A DNA stretch of 48,124 bases, taken from Burkholderiales bacterium (GTDB taxonomy: Bacteria > Pseudomonadota > Gammaproteobacteria > Burkholderiales > Burkholderiaceae_D). The stretch's first letter is position 1, and every line of letters starts with the position of its first letter. Shown here in pieces: positions 40,966 to 48,124 of this stretch. The notes under the pieces are model-generated. The model searched no databases. It saw only the letters and a program-made list of their open reading frames with translations, and was not told where the DNA came from. The stretch covers positions 1-48,124 of the forward strand of contig JACQDX010000015.1 of assembly GCA_016200895.1 (NCBI GenBank). Direction: 5' to 3'. Made by a program: the position numbers and the translations under genes.

Positions 40966-40978
40966 AGGGTTCGCAAAC

Positions 40979-41461
40979 TCAAATCAGTTCTACAGTGACG
41001 TGATGACGGCCCAGCAGATCAGAAATAGCCCATTGCGCATTGCGGCGCTGATCTTCATGACCGTTGGCAAGGAAACCGACCAGTTTTTTATCATCCAGTG
41101 ATGTGGCGGTGGTGTCGTAGTCTGCATAGCGTTCAATCAGGTCTGCTTTTGCTGTGCAGTAGACGGCGCGCAGGTAGTGGGCAACAAGAATGCTTTTGCC
41201 GTCCACCTGGTCAGCCGGGATATCTGCCAGGTGTGCATTGCCTGCGCCGATGGCGGACGCCTTGAGGCTTTTAACTTCGCTGTTGACGTGGATGATGGCG
41301 GCCACAGTGGCATCACGCAGGCGTGTGTCTGTCACGGTGCCATCAAGCCGGATTGCATCGCGCATGGCGATCAGGTCAATGTCTGGAAAAAATCCGTCAT
41401 TGGTTACCGGGATTGATTGCGGCGTGCTGCCGCCTGGTGGATTGGCACTAAATGAAGGCAT
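40979..41461 (-). CDS. L: Head completion protein L
   Basis: A 160-residue protein of the P2 gpL family (MPSFSANPPGGSTPQSIPVTNDGFFPDIDLIAMRDAIRLDGTVTD). Family blocks 'VDGKSILVAHYLRAVYCTAKADLIERYADYDTT' and 'NGHEDQRRNAQWAISDLLGR' are typical. It completes the head and makes it ready for the tail. It lies between M and X, the P2 order. The 111-bp gap to M holds no gene. Confidence 0.93.
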   Translation of the reverse strand: MPSFSANPPGGSTPQSIPVTNDGFFPDIDLIAMRDAIRLDGTVTDTRLRDATVAAIIHVNSEVKSLKASAIGAGNAHLADIPADQVDGKSILVAHYLRAVYCTAKADLIERYADYDTTATSLDDKKLVGFLANGHEDQRRNAQWAISDLLGRHHVTVELI

Positions 41462-41572
41462 GGTCGATAGTCACTCTATGAAAGTGGGCGGTGGGCGGGC
41501 TTCATGCTGCATGATGGCTAGTCACTGGCAATCAGCCCGCGCCGCCCGGCACGTTGGGGTGCTCGGTTAGGC

Positions 41573-42298
41573 TTACGCCTGTGTTTGTATTTTGGCGTCA
41601 GCAATTTGCTTTAAACGACGTTCCAGCCGTTCAATGTCTTTTTTTACGCCTATGCCGTCGGTCAGGTCCAGGGCTTTGCGCAGGTATTCAAGGGCGCGGC
41701 TGGCGTCGTCTTCGGTCACCTGATCAAATTCGATATCGCCGTTACCTATCTTGCCGATTTGCGCATAGCCCAGGGCCTTGTACAGCTTTGCCATGGCCTG
41801 GTCTGGTACATCTTCATCCACCGTCATCAATTGCACGGCCTTGAGGGTTTCAAGTGCCTCTGTGGGGTTTTCAAACCGGCCAGCCAGATATTCACCTGGG
41901 ATTTCATCCAGTAGCATGGTGGCAAGATTGCGGTTGTACTGGTCTGGCAGGCTCAGGTTATGGAACATGCAATAGTGGGCGACTTCCAGGGCGCGGGCAT
42001 AATCGCCGGTATCGATGTACCAGACCAGCACGGTGACCAGTACGGTGTCTTGCGCGCCTTTGCCATACTTGAGGGTGCTTTCTACCCATTCATTGTAGTC
42101 AGGCAGAATTTCGCGTTTTACTTCGATTTTCTTTTTGATGGAATGAATGGCTTTCAGGCGCTGGCGGTCGGTGATGAGCTTGGCGCACATCAAATCATAG
42201 GCGCTGCCTTGTACTGGTTCGCCATGTATTGATGTGGCCGCCGCCTTTTCTGCCAGGACGCGGGCCATGTGTCGTTGAGCTGGGCTGGTAGGTTTCAT
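41573..42298 (-). CDS. M: Terminase small subunit M
   Basis: A 241-residue protein of the P2 gpM family (MKPTSPAQRHMARVLAEKAAATSIHGEPVQGSAYDLMCAKLITDRQRLKAIHS). It provides the endonuclease of the terminase that cuts at cos. 'LPDYNEWVESTLKYGKGAQDTVLVTVLVWYIDTGDYARALEVA' is characteristic. With gpP it packages DNA. The start is 2 bp after the N stop. Confidence 0.93.
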   Translation of the reverse strand: MKPTSPAQRHMARVLAEKAAATSIHGEPVQGSAYDLMCAKLITDRQRLKAIHSIKKKIEVKREILPDYNEWVESTLKYGKGAQDTVLVTVLVWYIDTGDYARALEVAHYCMFHNLSLPDQYNRNLATMLLDEIPGEYLAGRFENPTEALETLKAVQLMTVDEDVPDQAMAKLYKALGYAQIGKIGNGDIEFDQVTEDDASRALEYLRKALDLTDGIGVKKDIERLERRLKQIADAKIQTQA

Positions 42299-42300
42299 GA

Positions 42301-43302
42301 TCAGACCAATTCAATGTTTTCTACCAGCGCGGTCATGCCGTATTCTTCTACCACGTAGGCATCATTAGACGACTCGTAGTTTTCGATACGGTCACGCTTT
42401 GCGTTATCTACGATCTGGCGACGGCGGGCGCTGTCCTGAAAATATATAGACAGGTTATCCAGGCGCGTAATCAGGAATGCATTTGCCGGGAAATACGGCA
42501 CCGTGATGGCTTGTAGGCCGCCAAGACGTTTTTGGCTGATGATGATGTCTGCGGCAAGTGTTTCTGTTGGTGCCTGTTTCGTGTTCACCAGTGGGAAATA
42601 CTTGTCATGCATCAGTTCACGACCGACGATAACGACCAGGCCAGCATCTGCGCGGAACCATGGGTCTATCAGTTCGATGGCGTCAAATACGGCGGCATCA
42701 AGGTTTGCATAATCACCATTGACGCCAATTTTGACTTTGCCTGGTGTGCCGCCGTGGCTCATGACGCGCTGTGGTGCATCTTCGCGCATGTGTTGCAGCC
42801 AGCCTATGTTCACATCTTGCAGCAGTGGATGAGCGACGATATCTGTATCAGCGGCAATGCTGACGCCATGAAAGCCCATTATCATGCGGTCAAGTGCCTG
42901 ACGCTGGAGGATGACATCACGAATGCGTGTCTGGAAGTCTTTGAATTTCGCCCAGACATCCAGTTTGGCATACGGAATATGGGTGTCGTAATTGGTTTTG
43001 CTGCATTTGTACCTGTTGCTTTCCAAGCCGGTCAAGTCGCGGGTTTGGCGGTCTTTTGTGTTTGTATCAGTGCGGCCAGCAACAGGGCCGGAAATACCCA
43101 GATGCAGTTTTTCACCTTCCATTTCGGTCACGCCGATGATGTTGATTTTGCTTAAGAACTCACTGGATTCTTGTATCTTATTTTCAAGTGTTTGCTGGAC
43201 TGTGGGGGTGACGGTGAATTTTTCCGTGGCATTGTCAACGCCGTTAATTTCACCGAGGCGTTTAACCAGGGTATTAAATTCAAGACGGGTATTGTTTTTC
43301 AT
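42301..43302 (-). CDS. N: Major capsid protein N
   Basis: A 333-residue protein of the P2 gpN family (MKNNTRLEFNTLVKRLGEINGVDNATEKFTVTPTVQQTLENKIQESSEFLSKINI), with HK97-type capsid fold expected. The region 'LGISGPVAGRTDTNTKDRQTRDLTGLESNRYKCSKTNYDTHIPY' is typical. The N-terminal about 30 residues would be processed by gpO. It builds the icosahedral head. Confidence 0.95.
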   Translation of the reverse strand: MKNNTRLEFNTLVKRLGEINGVDNATEKFTVTPTVQQTLENKIQESSEFLSKINIIGVTEMEGEKLHLGISGPVAGRTDTNTKDRQTRDLTGLESNRYKCSKTNYDTHIPYAKLDVWAKFKDFQTRIRDVILQRQALDRMIMGFHGVSIAADTDIVAHPLLQDVNIGWLQHMREDAPQRVMSHGGTPGKVKIGVNGDYANLDAAVFDAIELIDPWFRADAGLVVIVGRELMHDKYFPLVNTKQAPTETLAADIIISQKRLGGLQAITVPYFPANAFLITRLDNLSIYFQDSARRRQIVDNAKRDRIENYESSNDAYVVEEYGMTALVENIELV

Positions 43303-43358
43303 GCGTGAAACTCCAAAAATTGTTAGGTGTCTTTAAAACGTTTTATGACGCGCTTTGT

Positions 43359-44189
43359 TTAGCAATCTGTTTGTTCAGCCCCGTTACCGCCGGTTGCTGT
43401 TGGCCTGGTTGTTTGTTTGCCGGGTTCTTTGTCCAGTTGTTCTTTCAGGCTGTTGAAATTTTCTGTGACGGTCTTGAGGCTTTTTTCGAGTTCAGCAATG
43501 CGCTTGTTTGATTCGCTGAAACGCTTTTCCTGATCTGTGGTGTGTTCCAGCATTGTTTCTAATGCCTGGCCCATGTCATTAAAACGGGCATCGTCACCGG
43601 TTTTTTTACTGCCAAAGCTTTTCAGCAAGTCTTTGACTTTGGTAGCAAGGCCGGTGGTTTCGGTGTCAATTTCTTCAAATTCCAGTTCGGTTTCTGTACC
43701 CTCAGAAAACAGATTGCCGGGGCTGGCCTTGCGCGTAGCGTAGGGGTTGGCGGCGGGGTTTTGGGCGGCGAAGGCCAGCACTTCAGTGCCCAGGCTTGCG
43801 GGGCTGTCTGTTACGCCCAGGCCGACAAGATAGGCTTCGCCGGTGTCGGCAAACTTGTCATTGATTTCTACACTGGTGTAAATCTTTTGCTTGGCCTTGG
43901 TCATCGCAATCAGGTCGTCTGTAGGCTCGATTTGAGCGAACAAGGCCAGCTTCTTTTTGCCGTCAATGGTGACTTCTTCGGCCTTTACTGCTGTCACGTC
44001 GCCATAGGCGCGGAATGGGCTATCTGCCAGGGTGCCGCGTATGTGTTCCATCCAAATGCGGGCACCGTACTTTTGCGGGTCGAAGTTCTTCGCCATTTGC
44101 TGAATCCAGCTTCGTTCAATCTGGCGGCCATCTGTTGTTGCGCCTTCCAGCGCCACGCGAAAGAATTTTGATTTGAATTTTTTGGTCAT
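43359..44189 (-). CDS. O: Capsid scaffold and protease O
   Basis: A 276-residue protein of the P2 gpO family (MTKKFKSKFFRVALEGATTDGRQIERSWIQQMAKNFDPQKYGARIWMEHIRG). The N-terminal half is a serine protease that matures capsid proteins ('EHIRG' His and 'TDSPASLGTEVLAF' Ser region). The C-terminal part is coiled coil, the scaffold. It starts the leftward O-N-M-L late operon, across a divergent 150-bp region from P. Confidence 0.92.
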   Translation of the reverse strand: MTKKFKSKFFRVALEGATTDGRQIERSWIQQMAKNFDPQKYGARIWMEHIRGTLADSPFRAYGDVTAVKAEEVTIDGKKKLALFAQIEPTDDLIAMTKAKQKIYTSVEINDKFADTGEAYLVGLGVTDSPASLGTEVLAFAAQNPAANPYATRKASPGNLFSEGTETELEFEEIDTETTGLATKVKDLLKSFGSKKTGDDARFNDMGQALETMLEHTTDQEKRFSESNKRIAELEKSLKTVTENFNSLKEQLDKEPGKQTTRPTATGGNGAEQTDC

Positions 44190-44273
44190 GATCTGGTGGT
44201 GTAAGGTTTAATCGGGTTTGACTGTGAGGTTCCCATACTCTGCTTTGCTGCCAGAACCATCAATCAGCAGGGA

Positions 44274-44294
44274 GTTGTTAAGTTTGATAACAAC
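44274..44294. promoter_or_regulatory. Putative Ogr/Delta activator box in the O/P divergent region
   Basis: A perfect inverted repeat GTTGTTA-AGTTTGA-TAACAAC, with 7-bp arms and 7-bp spacer. Ogr/Delta proteins bind such dyads (TGT...ACA) about 55 bp before late start sites. The site is symmetrical and could serve both O (leader about 40 nt if start site at -55) and P. Its centre is 56 bp upstream of the P start codon. A nearly identical site lies before V. Confidence 0.7.
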
Positions 44295-44339
44295 TTGCTG
44301 GGAGTGCCTTCGCGTGCGCGATGCCCCTAAGCTGGCGGC

Positions 44340-46169
44340 ATGACTGATCTTGATGACGTAACCACCGCTGAACCTTCAACAGAAAACGAGATAGACGCGC
44401 TTGCTGATGGCGCTGCTTTCGCGCCTACTTACGACATAAAAAAACAAGCGCAGGCCTTGTACTGGCAAGGCTGGCGGATATCGTCTATTGCCCGGCATTT
44501 AGACATTGCGCGCACTACTGTGCAGAGTTGGTGCGATCGTGAAAAGTGGGATAAGACGCCGCTGATTGAAAAACTTGAATCATGTCTGGAAACGCGCCTG
44601 GTTCAGTTAATAGCCAAGACAGAGAAAACAGGCGGGGATTTTAAAGAGATTGATTTGCTGATGCGCCAAGCGGTGCAAACGTCACGTATGCGCAAATATG
44701 AAGCGCCTGGCGGCAATGAAGTGGATTTGAATCCTAAGCTGGCAAACCGCAACGCCGGACCAAAGAAAAAGCCGACACGGAACGACTACAGCGAAGAACA
44801 GCGCGACAAACTGTTTGAAGCCTTCAAAGACTCGCTATTTGATTATCAAAAGGTGTGGCTGCGCAACGGGCACGAGCGCACGCGGGTGATTTTAAAGTCG
44901 CGGCAAATTGGTGCTACCTGGTACTTTGCGCGGGAGGCCTTGGCTGATGCCATGGAAACCGGGCGTAATCAGATCTTCCTATCTGCATCCAAGGCACAGG
45001 CGCATGTATTCAAGCAATACATTATCCAGTTTGCCAAGGAGTCGGCGGGCATTGAATTGGCCGGTGACCCTATCGTGTTGCCGAATGGGGCGCACCTGTA
45101 TTTTTTGGGTACCAATGCGCGCACTGCTCAGGGCTATCACGGCAATTTCTACTTTGATGAATTTTTCTGGACGCATAGTTTTCAAGAGCTTAATAAGGTG
45201 GCGTCAGGCATGGCGCTGCATAAGCAATGGCGCAAGACCTATTTTTCTACGCCTTCCAGTATCACGCACCAAGCCTATCCATTTTGGACAGGTGAACTGT
45301 TCAACAAACGCAGGGCCAAGAAAGACCAGGTAAACATCGACACTAGCCACAGAAGGCTTGCAAGTGGTTTTACTGGCGAAGACAAAATGTGGCGTCAGAT
45401 CGTGACGATTCTGGACGCTGAGCGCGGCGGCTGCAATCTGTTTGATATCGAAGAGTTGCGCACCTACGAGTACAGCCCGGACCAGTTTGAAAACCTGCTG
45501 ATGTGTCAATTTATTGATGACACCTTGTCTGTTTTCCCTTTGGCCGCCTTGCAAAAATGCATGGTCGATTCGTGGGAACTGTGGACGGATTTTAAGCATT
45601 TCACTACACGGCCATTCGGTGACGCCCCGGTATGGGTGGGATATGACCCGGCTTTTACGGGCGACAGTGCCGGGCTGGTGGTTGTGGCGCCACCGCTGAC
45701 ACCAGGTGGCAAATTCCGCGTGCTGGAACGTATCCAGTTTCGCGGCATGGACTTCGCCGCCCAGGCAGAACAGATACGCCAGACCACTATTCGCTATCAC
45801 GTCGGGTATATCGGCATTGATGCCACCGGCATGGGCGAAGGTGTGTTCCAACTGGTCAAAAATTTCTATCCAAACGTTACCAAGATCAACTATGACCCGG
45901 CAGTTAAAAGCCGCATGGTGCTGAAAGCGCAGGACGTAATCAGTAAAGGCAGGCTGGAGTTTGACGCGGGCGCAACTGACCTGGCGCAATCCTTTATGAC
46001 GATCAAAAAAACACTGACGGCCAGCGGCCAGCATGTGACCTACAAAGCGGACCGTAGCGAAGAAACCGGACACGCGGACTTAGCCTGGGCATTGATGCAT
46101 GTTCTTGATCATGAACCGCTGGACGGTGGCATCAGTAACAGCAATTCATTTATGGAGGTTTATTCATGA
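44340..46169 (+). CDS. P: Terminase large subunit P (ATPase/nuclease)
   Basis: A 609-residue protein of the P2 gpP family. An N-terminal HTH ('YWQGWRISSIARHLDIARTTVQSWCDREKWD') precedes the ATPase with 'RVILKSRQIGATWYFAREAL' and 'FYFDEFFWTHS'. The nuclease part has acidic 'WVGYDPAFTGDSAGLVVV' and 'YIGIDATGMGEGVFQLV'. It drives DNA into the head. It is divergent from O. No Shine-Dalgarno is visible upstream; the region reads CCCCTAAGCTGGCGGC before ATG. Confidence 0.95.
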   Translation: MTDLDDVTTAEPSTENEIDALADGAAFAPTYDIKKQAQALYWQGWRISSIARHLDIARTTVQSWCDREKWDKTPLIEKLESCLETRLVQLIAKTEKTGGDFKEIDLLMRQAVQTSRMRKYEAPGGNEVDLNPKLANRNAGPKKKPTRNDYSEEQRDKLFEAFKDSLFDYQKVWLRNGHERTRVILKSRQIGATWYFAREALADAMETGRNQIFLSASKAQAHVFKQYIIQFAKESAGIELAGDPIVLPNGAHLYFLGTNARTAQGYHGNFYFDEFFWTHSFQELNKVASGMALHKQWRKTYFSTPSSITHQAYPFWTGELFNKRRAKKDQVNIDTSHRRLASGFTGEDKMWRQIVTILDAERGGCNLFDIEELRTYEYSPDQFENLLMCQFIDDTLSVFPLAALQKCMVDSWELWTDFKHFTTRPFGDAPVWVGYDPAFTGDSAGLVVVAPPLTPGGKFRVLERIQFRGMDFAAQAEQIRQTTIRYHVGYIGIDATGMGEGVFQLVKNFYPNVTKINYDPAVKSRMVLKAQDVISKGRLEFDAGATDLAQSFMTIKKTLTASGQHVTYKADRSEETGHADLAWALMHVLDHEPLDGGISNSNSFMEVYS

Positions 46170-47233
46170 GAAACAAAAAGGGACGCGGCCAGATGAATGG
46201 CACGTCAGCCAGTGTACCAGTCAGCGCGCCGGTATTGTCGCCACCGTCCGGCGTAGAGGCGTTTACATTCGGTGACCCTTCGCCGGTGTTGGACAGGTCT
46301 GAAATTCTGGACTATATCGAATGCTGGTCAAATGGCCGGTACTATGAACCGCCCGTAAGCTGGGACGGCCTGGCTAAGTCTTTCCGCGCCAGCGTCCACC
46401 ATAGCACAGCTATTTACGTCAAACGCAATTTGCTGGCGGCCACCTTCATACCGCATAAATATCTGTCACGCCTGGCGTTTAGCCGGTTTGCGCTGGATTA
46501 CCTGATATTTGGCAATGGCTATCTGGAAAAACAAAGTAGCCGCACCGGAAAGCTTTTGCAGCTTGCACCGGCATTGTCTAAATACACGCGCCGGTGCTGC
46601 GACGATCTGAACAAATACGCTTTCGTGCGTGGCTGGCAGCAAGAACATGAATTTGCCACTGGTTCTATTTTCCACTTGATGGAACCTGACATTAATCAAG
46701 AGGTGTACGGCCTGCCGGAATATTTGAGCGCCTTGCACTCTGCCTGGCTGAATGAAGCGGCAACGCTATTCCGGCGCAAGTATTACAAAAATGGTTCACA
46801 TGCCGGGTTTATTTTGTACATGACCGACGCAGCCCAGAATCAAACAGACGTTGACGCGATGCGCCAGGCACTGCGGGACAGCAAGGGGCCGGGCAATTTC
46901 CGCAATGTGTTCATGTACGCGCCAAACGGTAAGAAAGATGGCATCCAGATTTTGCCGGTCTCGGAAGTGGCGGCCAAGGATGAATTTTTCAGCATCAAGA
47001 ACGTAACGCGTGATGACATGCTGGCCGCCCACCGGGTACCGCCCCAGCTGCTGGGCCTGGTGCCGAACAATACGGGCGGTTTTGGTGCTGTTGAACCGGC
47101 GGCAAAGGTCTTTGCCATGAATGAACTGGAACCGCTACAGGCACGTTTCAGGGAGTTTAACGACTGGCTGGGCGAGGAAGTAATCCGATTCAATCCATAT
47201 TCTTTAGGTGACGTGGGAGGGGCAGCAAAATGA
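46166..47233 (+). CDS. Q: Portal protein Q
   Basis: A 355-residue protein of the P2 gpQ family (after a Gly/Ser/Pro-rich start, 'VEAFTFGDPSPVLDRSEILDYIECWSNGRYYEPPVSWDGLAKSFRASVHHS'). The ring it forms at one vertex is the DNA gate. 'RVPPQLLGLVPNNTGGFGAVEPAAKVFAMNEL' is typical of this family. The start overlaps the P stop by four bases, and its stop overlaps the next gene. Confidence 0.95.
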   Translation: MRNKKGRGQMNGTSASVPVSAPVLSPPSGVEAFTFGDPSPVLDRSEILDYIECWSNGRYYEPPVSWDGLAKSFRASVHHSTAIYVKRNLLAATFIPHKYLSRLAFSRFALDYLIFGNGYLEKQSSRTGKLLQLAPALSKYTRRCCDDLNKYAFVRGWQQEHEFATGSIFHLMEPDINQEVYGLPEYLSALHSAWLNEAATLFRRKYYKNGSHAGFILYMTDAAQNQTDVDAMRQALRDSKGPGNFRNVFMYAPNGKKDGIQILPVSEVAAKDEFFSIKNVTRDDMLAAHRVPPQLLGLVPNNTGGFGAVEPAAKVFAMNELEPLQARFREFNDWLGEEVIRFNPYSLGDVGGAAK

Positions 47234-47445
47234 GTGATATTGCAGATATGTCAGATAAAAATGTAGAAACGTTTATTGCTTCTGCTATTGCCAATGCTTG
47301 CAATAAGCCATTGATGAAAAGTACCGGGCATTGCCGATTTTGTGAAGAAGCCGTCCCACCCGATCTACTGTTTTGTAATCGGGACTGCCGGGATGACTTT
47401 GAAAAATTCCAATCCGCCGGGATTAGAAATGGCGTTGCTAATTAA
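47230..47445 (+). CDS. Small zinc-ribbon-like phage protein after Q
   Basis: A 71-residue product with two cysteine pairs in 'GHCRFCEEAVPPDLLFCNRDCRDDFE' (C-x2-C and C-x3-C), like zinc-ribbon (DUF2116-type) phage proteins. It does not follow the Ogr pattern. Its start overlaps the Q stop by four bases, so it is co-translated with portal and terminase. Function unknown. Confidence 0.7.
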   Translation: MSDIADMSDKNVETFIASAIANACNKPLMKSTGHCRFCEEAVPPDLLFCNRDCRDDFEKFQSAGIRNGVAN

Positions 47446-47447
47446 GT

Positions 47448-48124
47448 TTAAGGAGGATTTGAAGCAGCATTTATGCTGGCTTCAATCCTTGCTAACACGT
47501 CTGCGGGTGGTTGATATATGGTTCCAGAGCGATGCATTCTCAGGGCATAGGTATAGTCCGATATATTCACATCTTTAGATGCTAAATGTGGTGCTTCTTT
47601 GCAAAGCTCTGTTACTGCATCACTAAGCGCTAAACTAGCCTCCCGATGGACAAATTTTATCAAGAGCAAAAATTCATCCTCGTTAATATCTGTGGGAACA
47701 ATGTCTGCGAACTTGGTTTGCCACTCGCCTCTTTTGTTATATTTGAATGATGCTTGGTTCACGTCACTGTCTGAATGTGCCATTGACTTATTTCTATAAA
47801 GCATTAATTTTTTGTGCAATGTGCCTTGCATTTGGTCTGCTTTAACGAAAGAAAATACAAAATCATCCCGGACCTTATTAATTTTATTGCCTGAAAATGG
47901 TCGGACATACGCAATAACTGCCGAATGCAAAAGTGCCTCTTTTATTGACTTTGAATCCTGCTCTAGAGTATTGCCCGAGTTCTCTACCTTTTTCCATTCC
48001 CTTAAGGCGCAAATTTTCTCTTGCGCCCAGTCCATGTCCTGCAAAGTTCTTAAAGCCCGCTGTACTTTAATTTGTATTAATTTAATTATCTTCTTTTGTG
48101 CAGTTGATAACTTTTTGGCGTTTT
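47448..48124 (-). CDS. HEPN/AbiU2-like protein, 5' end outside window
   Basis: The frame is open from the right edge of the window to the stop at 47448, about 225 residues so far; a TTG at 48044 is only an internal option. The protein is helical. It contains 'ALLHSAVIAYVRPFSGN' and 'LYRNKSMAHSDSD', i.e. an Arg-Asn-x-x-x-Ala-His block of the HEPN type (R-x5-H), as in AbiU2-like abortive-infection proteins. It is convergent with the Q-side gene, leaving a 2-bp gap, and AT-rich. A role in phage defence is inferred from the motif and place in the prophage end. Confidence 0.55.
   Translation of the reverse strand, partial: NAKKLSTAQKKIIKLIQIKVQRALRTLQDMDWAQEKICALREWKKVENSGNTLEQDSKSIKEALLHSAVIAYVRPFSGNKINKVRDDFVFSFVKADQMQGTLHKKLMLYRNKSMAHSDSDVNQASFKYNKRGEWQTKFADIVPTDINEDEFLLLIKFVHREASLALSDAVTELCKEAPHLASKDVNISDYTYALRMHRSGTIYQPPADVLARIEASINAASNPP

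Larger units (their letters stand above)
9996..48124. mobile_element. P2-like prophage (right end outside window)
   Basis: The region carries an integrase beside a tRNA, a repressor, an early operon, an Ogr-type activator and the complete set of P2-type head, tail and lysis genes. At least 38 kb lies in the window. The left boundary is placed at the tRNA 5' end but could lie inside the tRNA. No repeat of the tRNA is found at the right, so the right attachment site must be beyond 48124. The primase-helicase and one large fibre gene are broken, so the prophage may be defective. Confidence 0.93.

Noticed and set aside
45204..46073. Leftward 289-codon frame inside the terminase gene
   Set aside because: Fully antisense to the conserved gpP ATPase and nuclease sequence; no start signal.
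47230..47445. Second Ogr/Delta activator after Q
   Set aside because: Cysteine spacing (C-x2-C, C-x3-C) and flanking residues do not follow the Ogr pattern; the true Ogr-like gene is at 15407-15667.
47446..48124. P2 cos site after Q
   Set aside because: Expected from P2 layout, but no sequence like the P2 cos end is recognised; it may lie outside the window or differ.

Overview
The window reads as chromosomal DNA of a betaproteobacterium, most likely an Oxalobacteraceae member of moderate GC such as Undibacterium or a relative. This is an inference from protein style and base composition, not a database match. The right four fifths is a P2-like (Peduovirus-type) prophage.

Host part (1-9995). 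The end of an IS630-family insertion sequence cuts off a LysE/RhtB exporter gene. That gene lies just downstream of a frameshifted NAD-dependent epimerase gene, with a divergent LysR regulator next to both. Then follow a CPBP/CAAX membrane protease, a periplasmic solute-binding-like protein carrying a 12-bp tandem repeat, a small inverted-repeat element, a DUF1444-like protein, an S41 peptidase, a YciI-like protein, an RNase T2 and a tRNA-Gly(CCC). A tyrosine integrase gene lies right beside the 5' end of the tRNA.

Prophage early and lysogeny region (about 9996-17544). The integrase is followed by a leftward early operon of many tiny genes, several overlapping at ATGA or TAATG. It includes a zinc-finger/TOPRIM primase-helicase that is broken by an internal deletion, an AT-hook-like mini-protein, an Ogr/Delta-type late activator and two small DNA-binding-like proteins. 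A rightward HTH repressor faces this operon across a short switch region with two matching operator-like sites. Behind the repressor lies a single-TM protein that shares a short motif with it.

Accessory cargo. Three AT-rich loci, unlike the flanking phage genes, sit in different places. They are a Gabija-like pair (OLD-type ATPase/TOPRIM nuclease plus a compact UvrD-type helicase) followed by a DUF4365 nuclease-like gene (17646-21565), a two-gene unit with an Apea/HEPN-like protein wedged between tail genes S and V (37109-38586), and a HEPN/AbiU2-like gene running off the right edge (47448-48124). The middle one is the best candidate for an undescribed system.

Structural region (21567-47445). 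All P2 morphogenesis modules are present: D, U, T, E+E' (with a T TTT TTA slippery site), FII, FI, fibre genes, H-like, I, J, W, PAAR tip, V, then S, R, Rz/Rz1, endolysin, holin, X, L, M, N, O leftward, and P, Q rightward. Two near-identical inverted repeats (GTTGTTA-N7-TARCAAC) sit 56-57 bp upstream of P and V and are good candidates for the activator sites. A large fibre/baseplate gene (DUF4815-like) is split by a one-base frameshift. The broken primase and split fibre gene suggest a decaying prophage, unless they are sequence errors. The right attachment site is outside the window.
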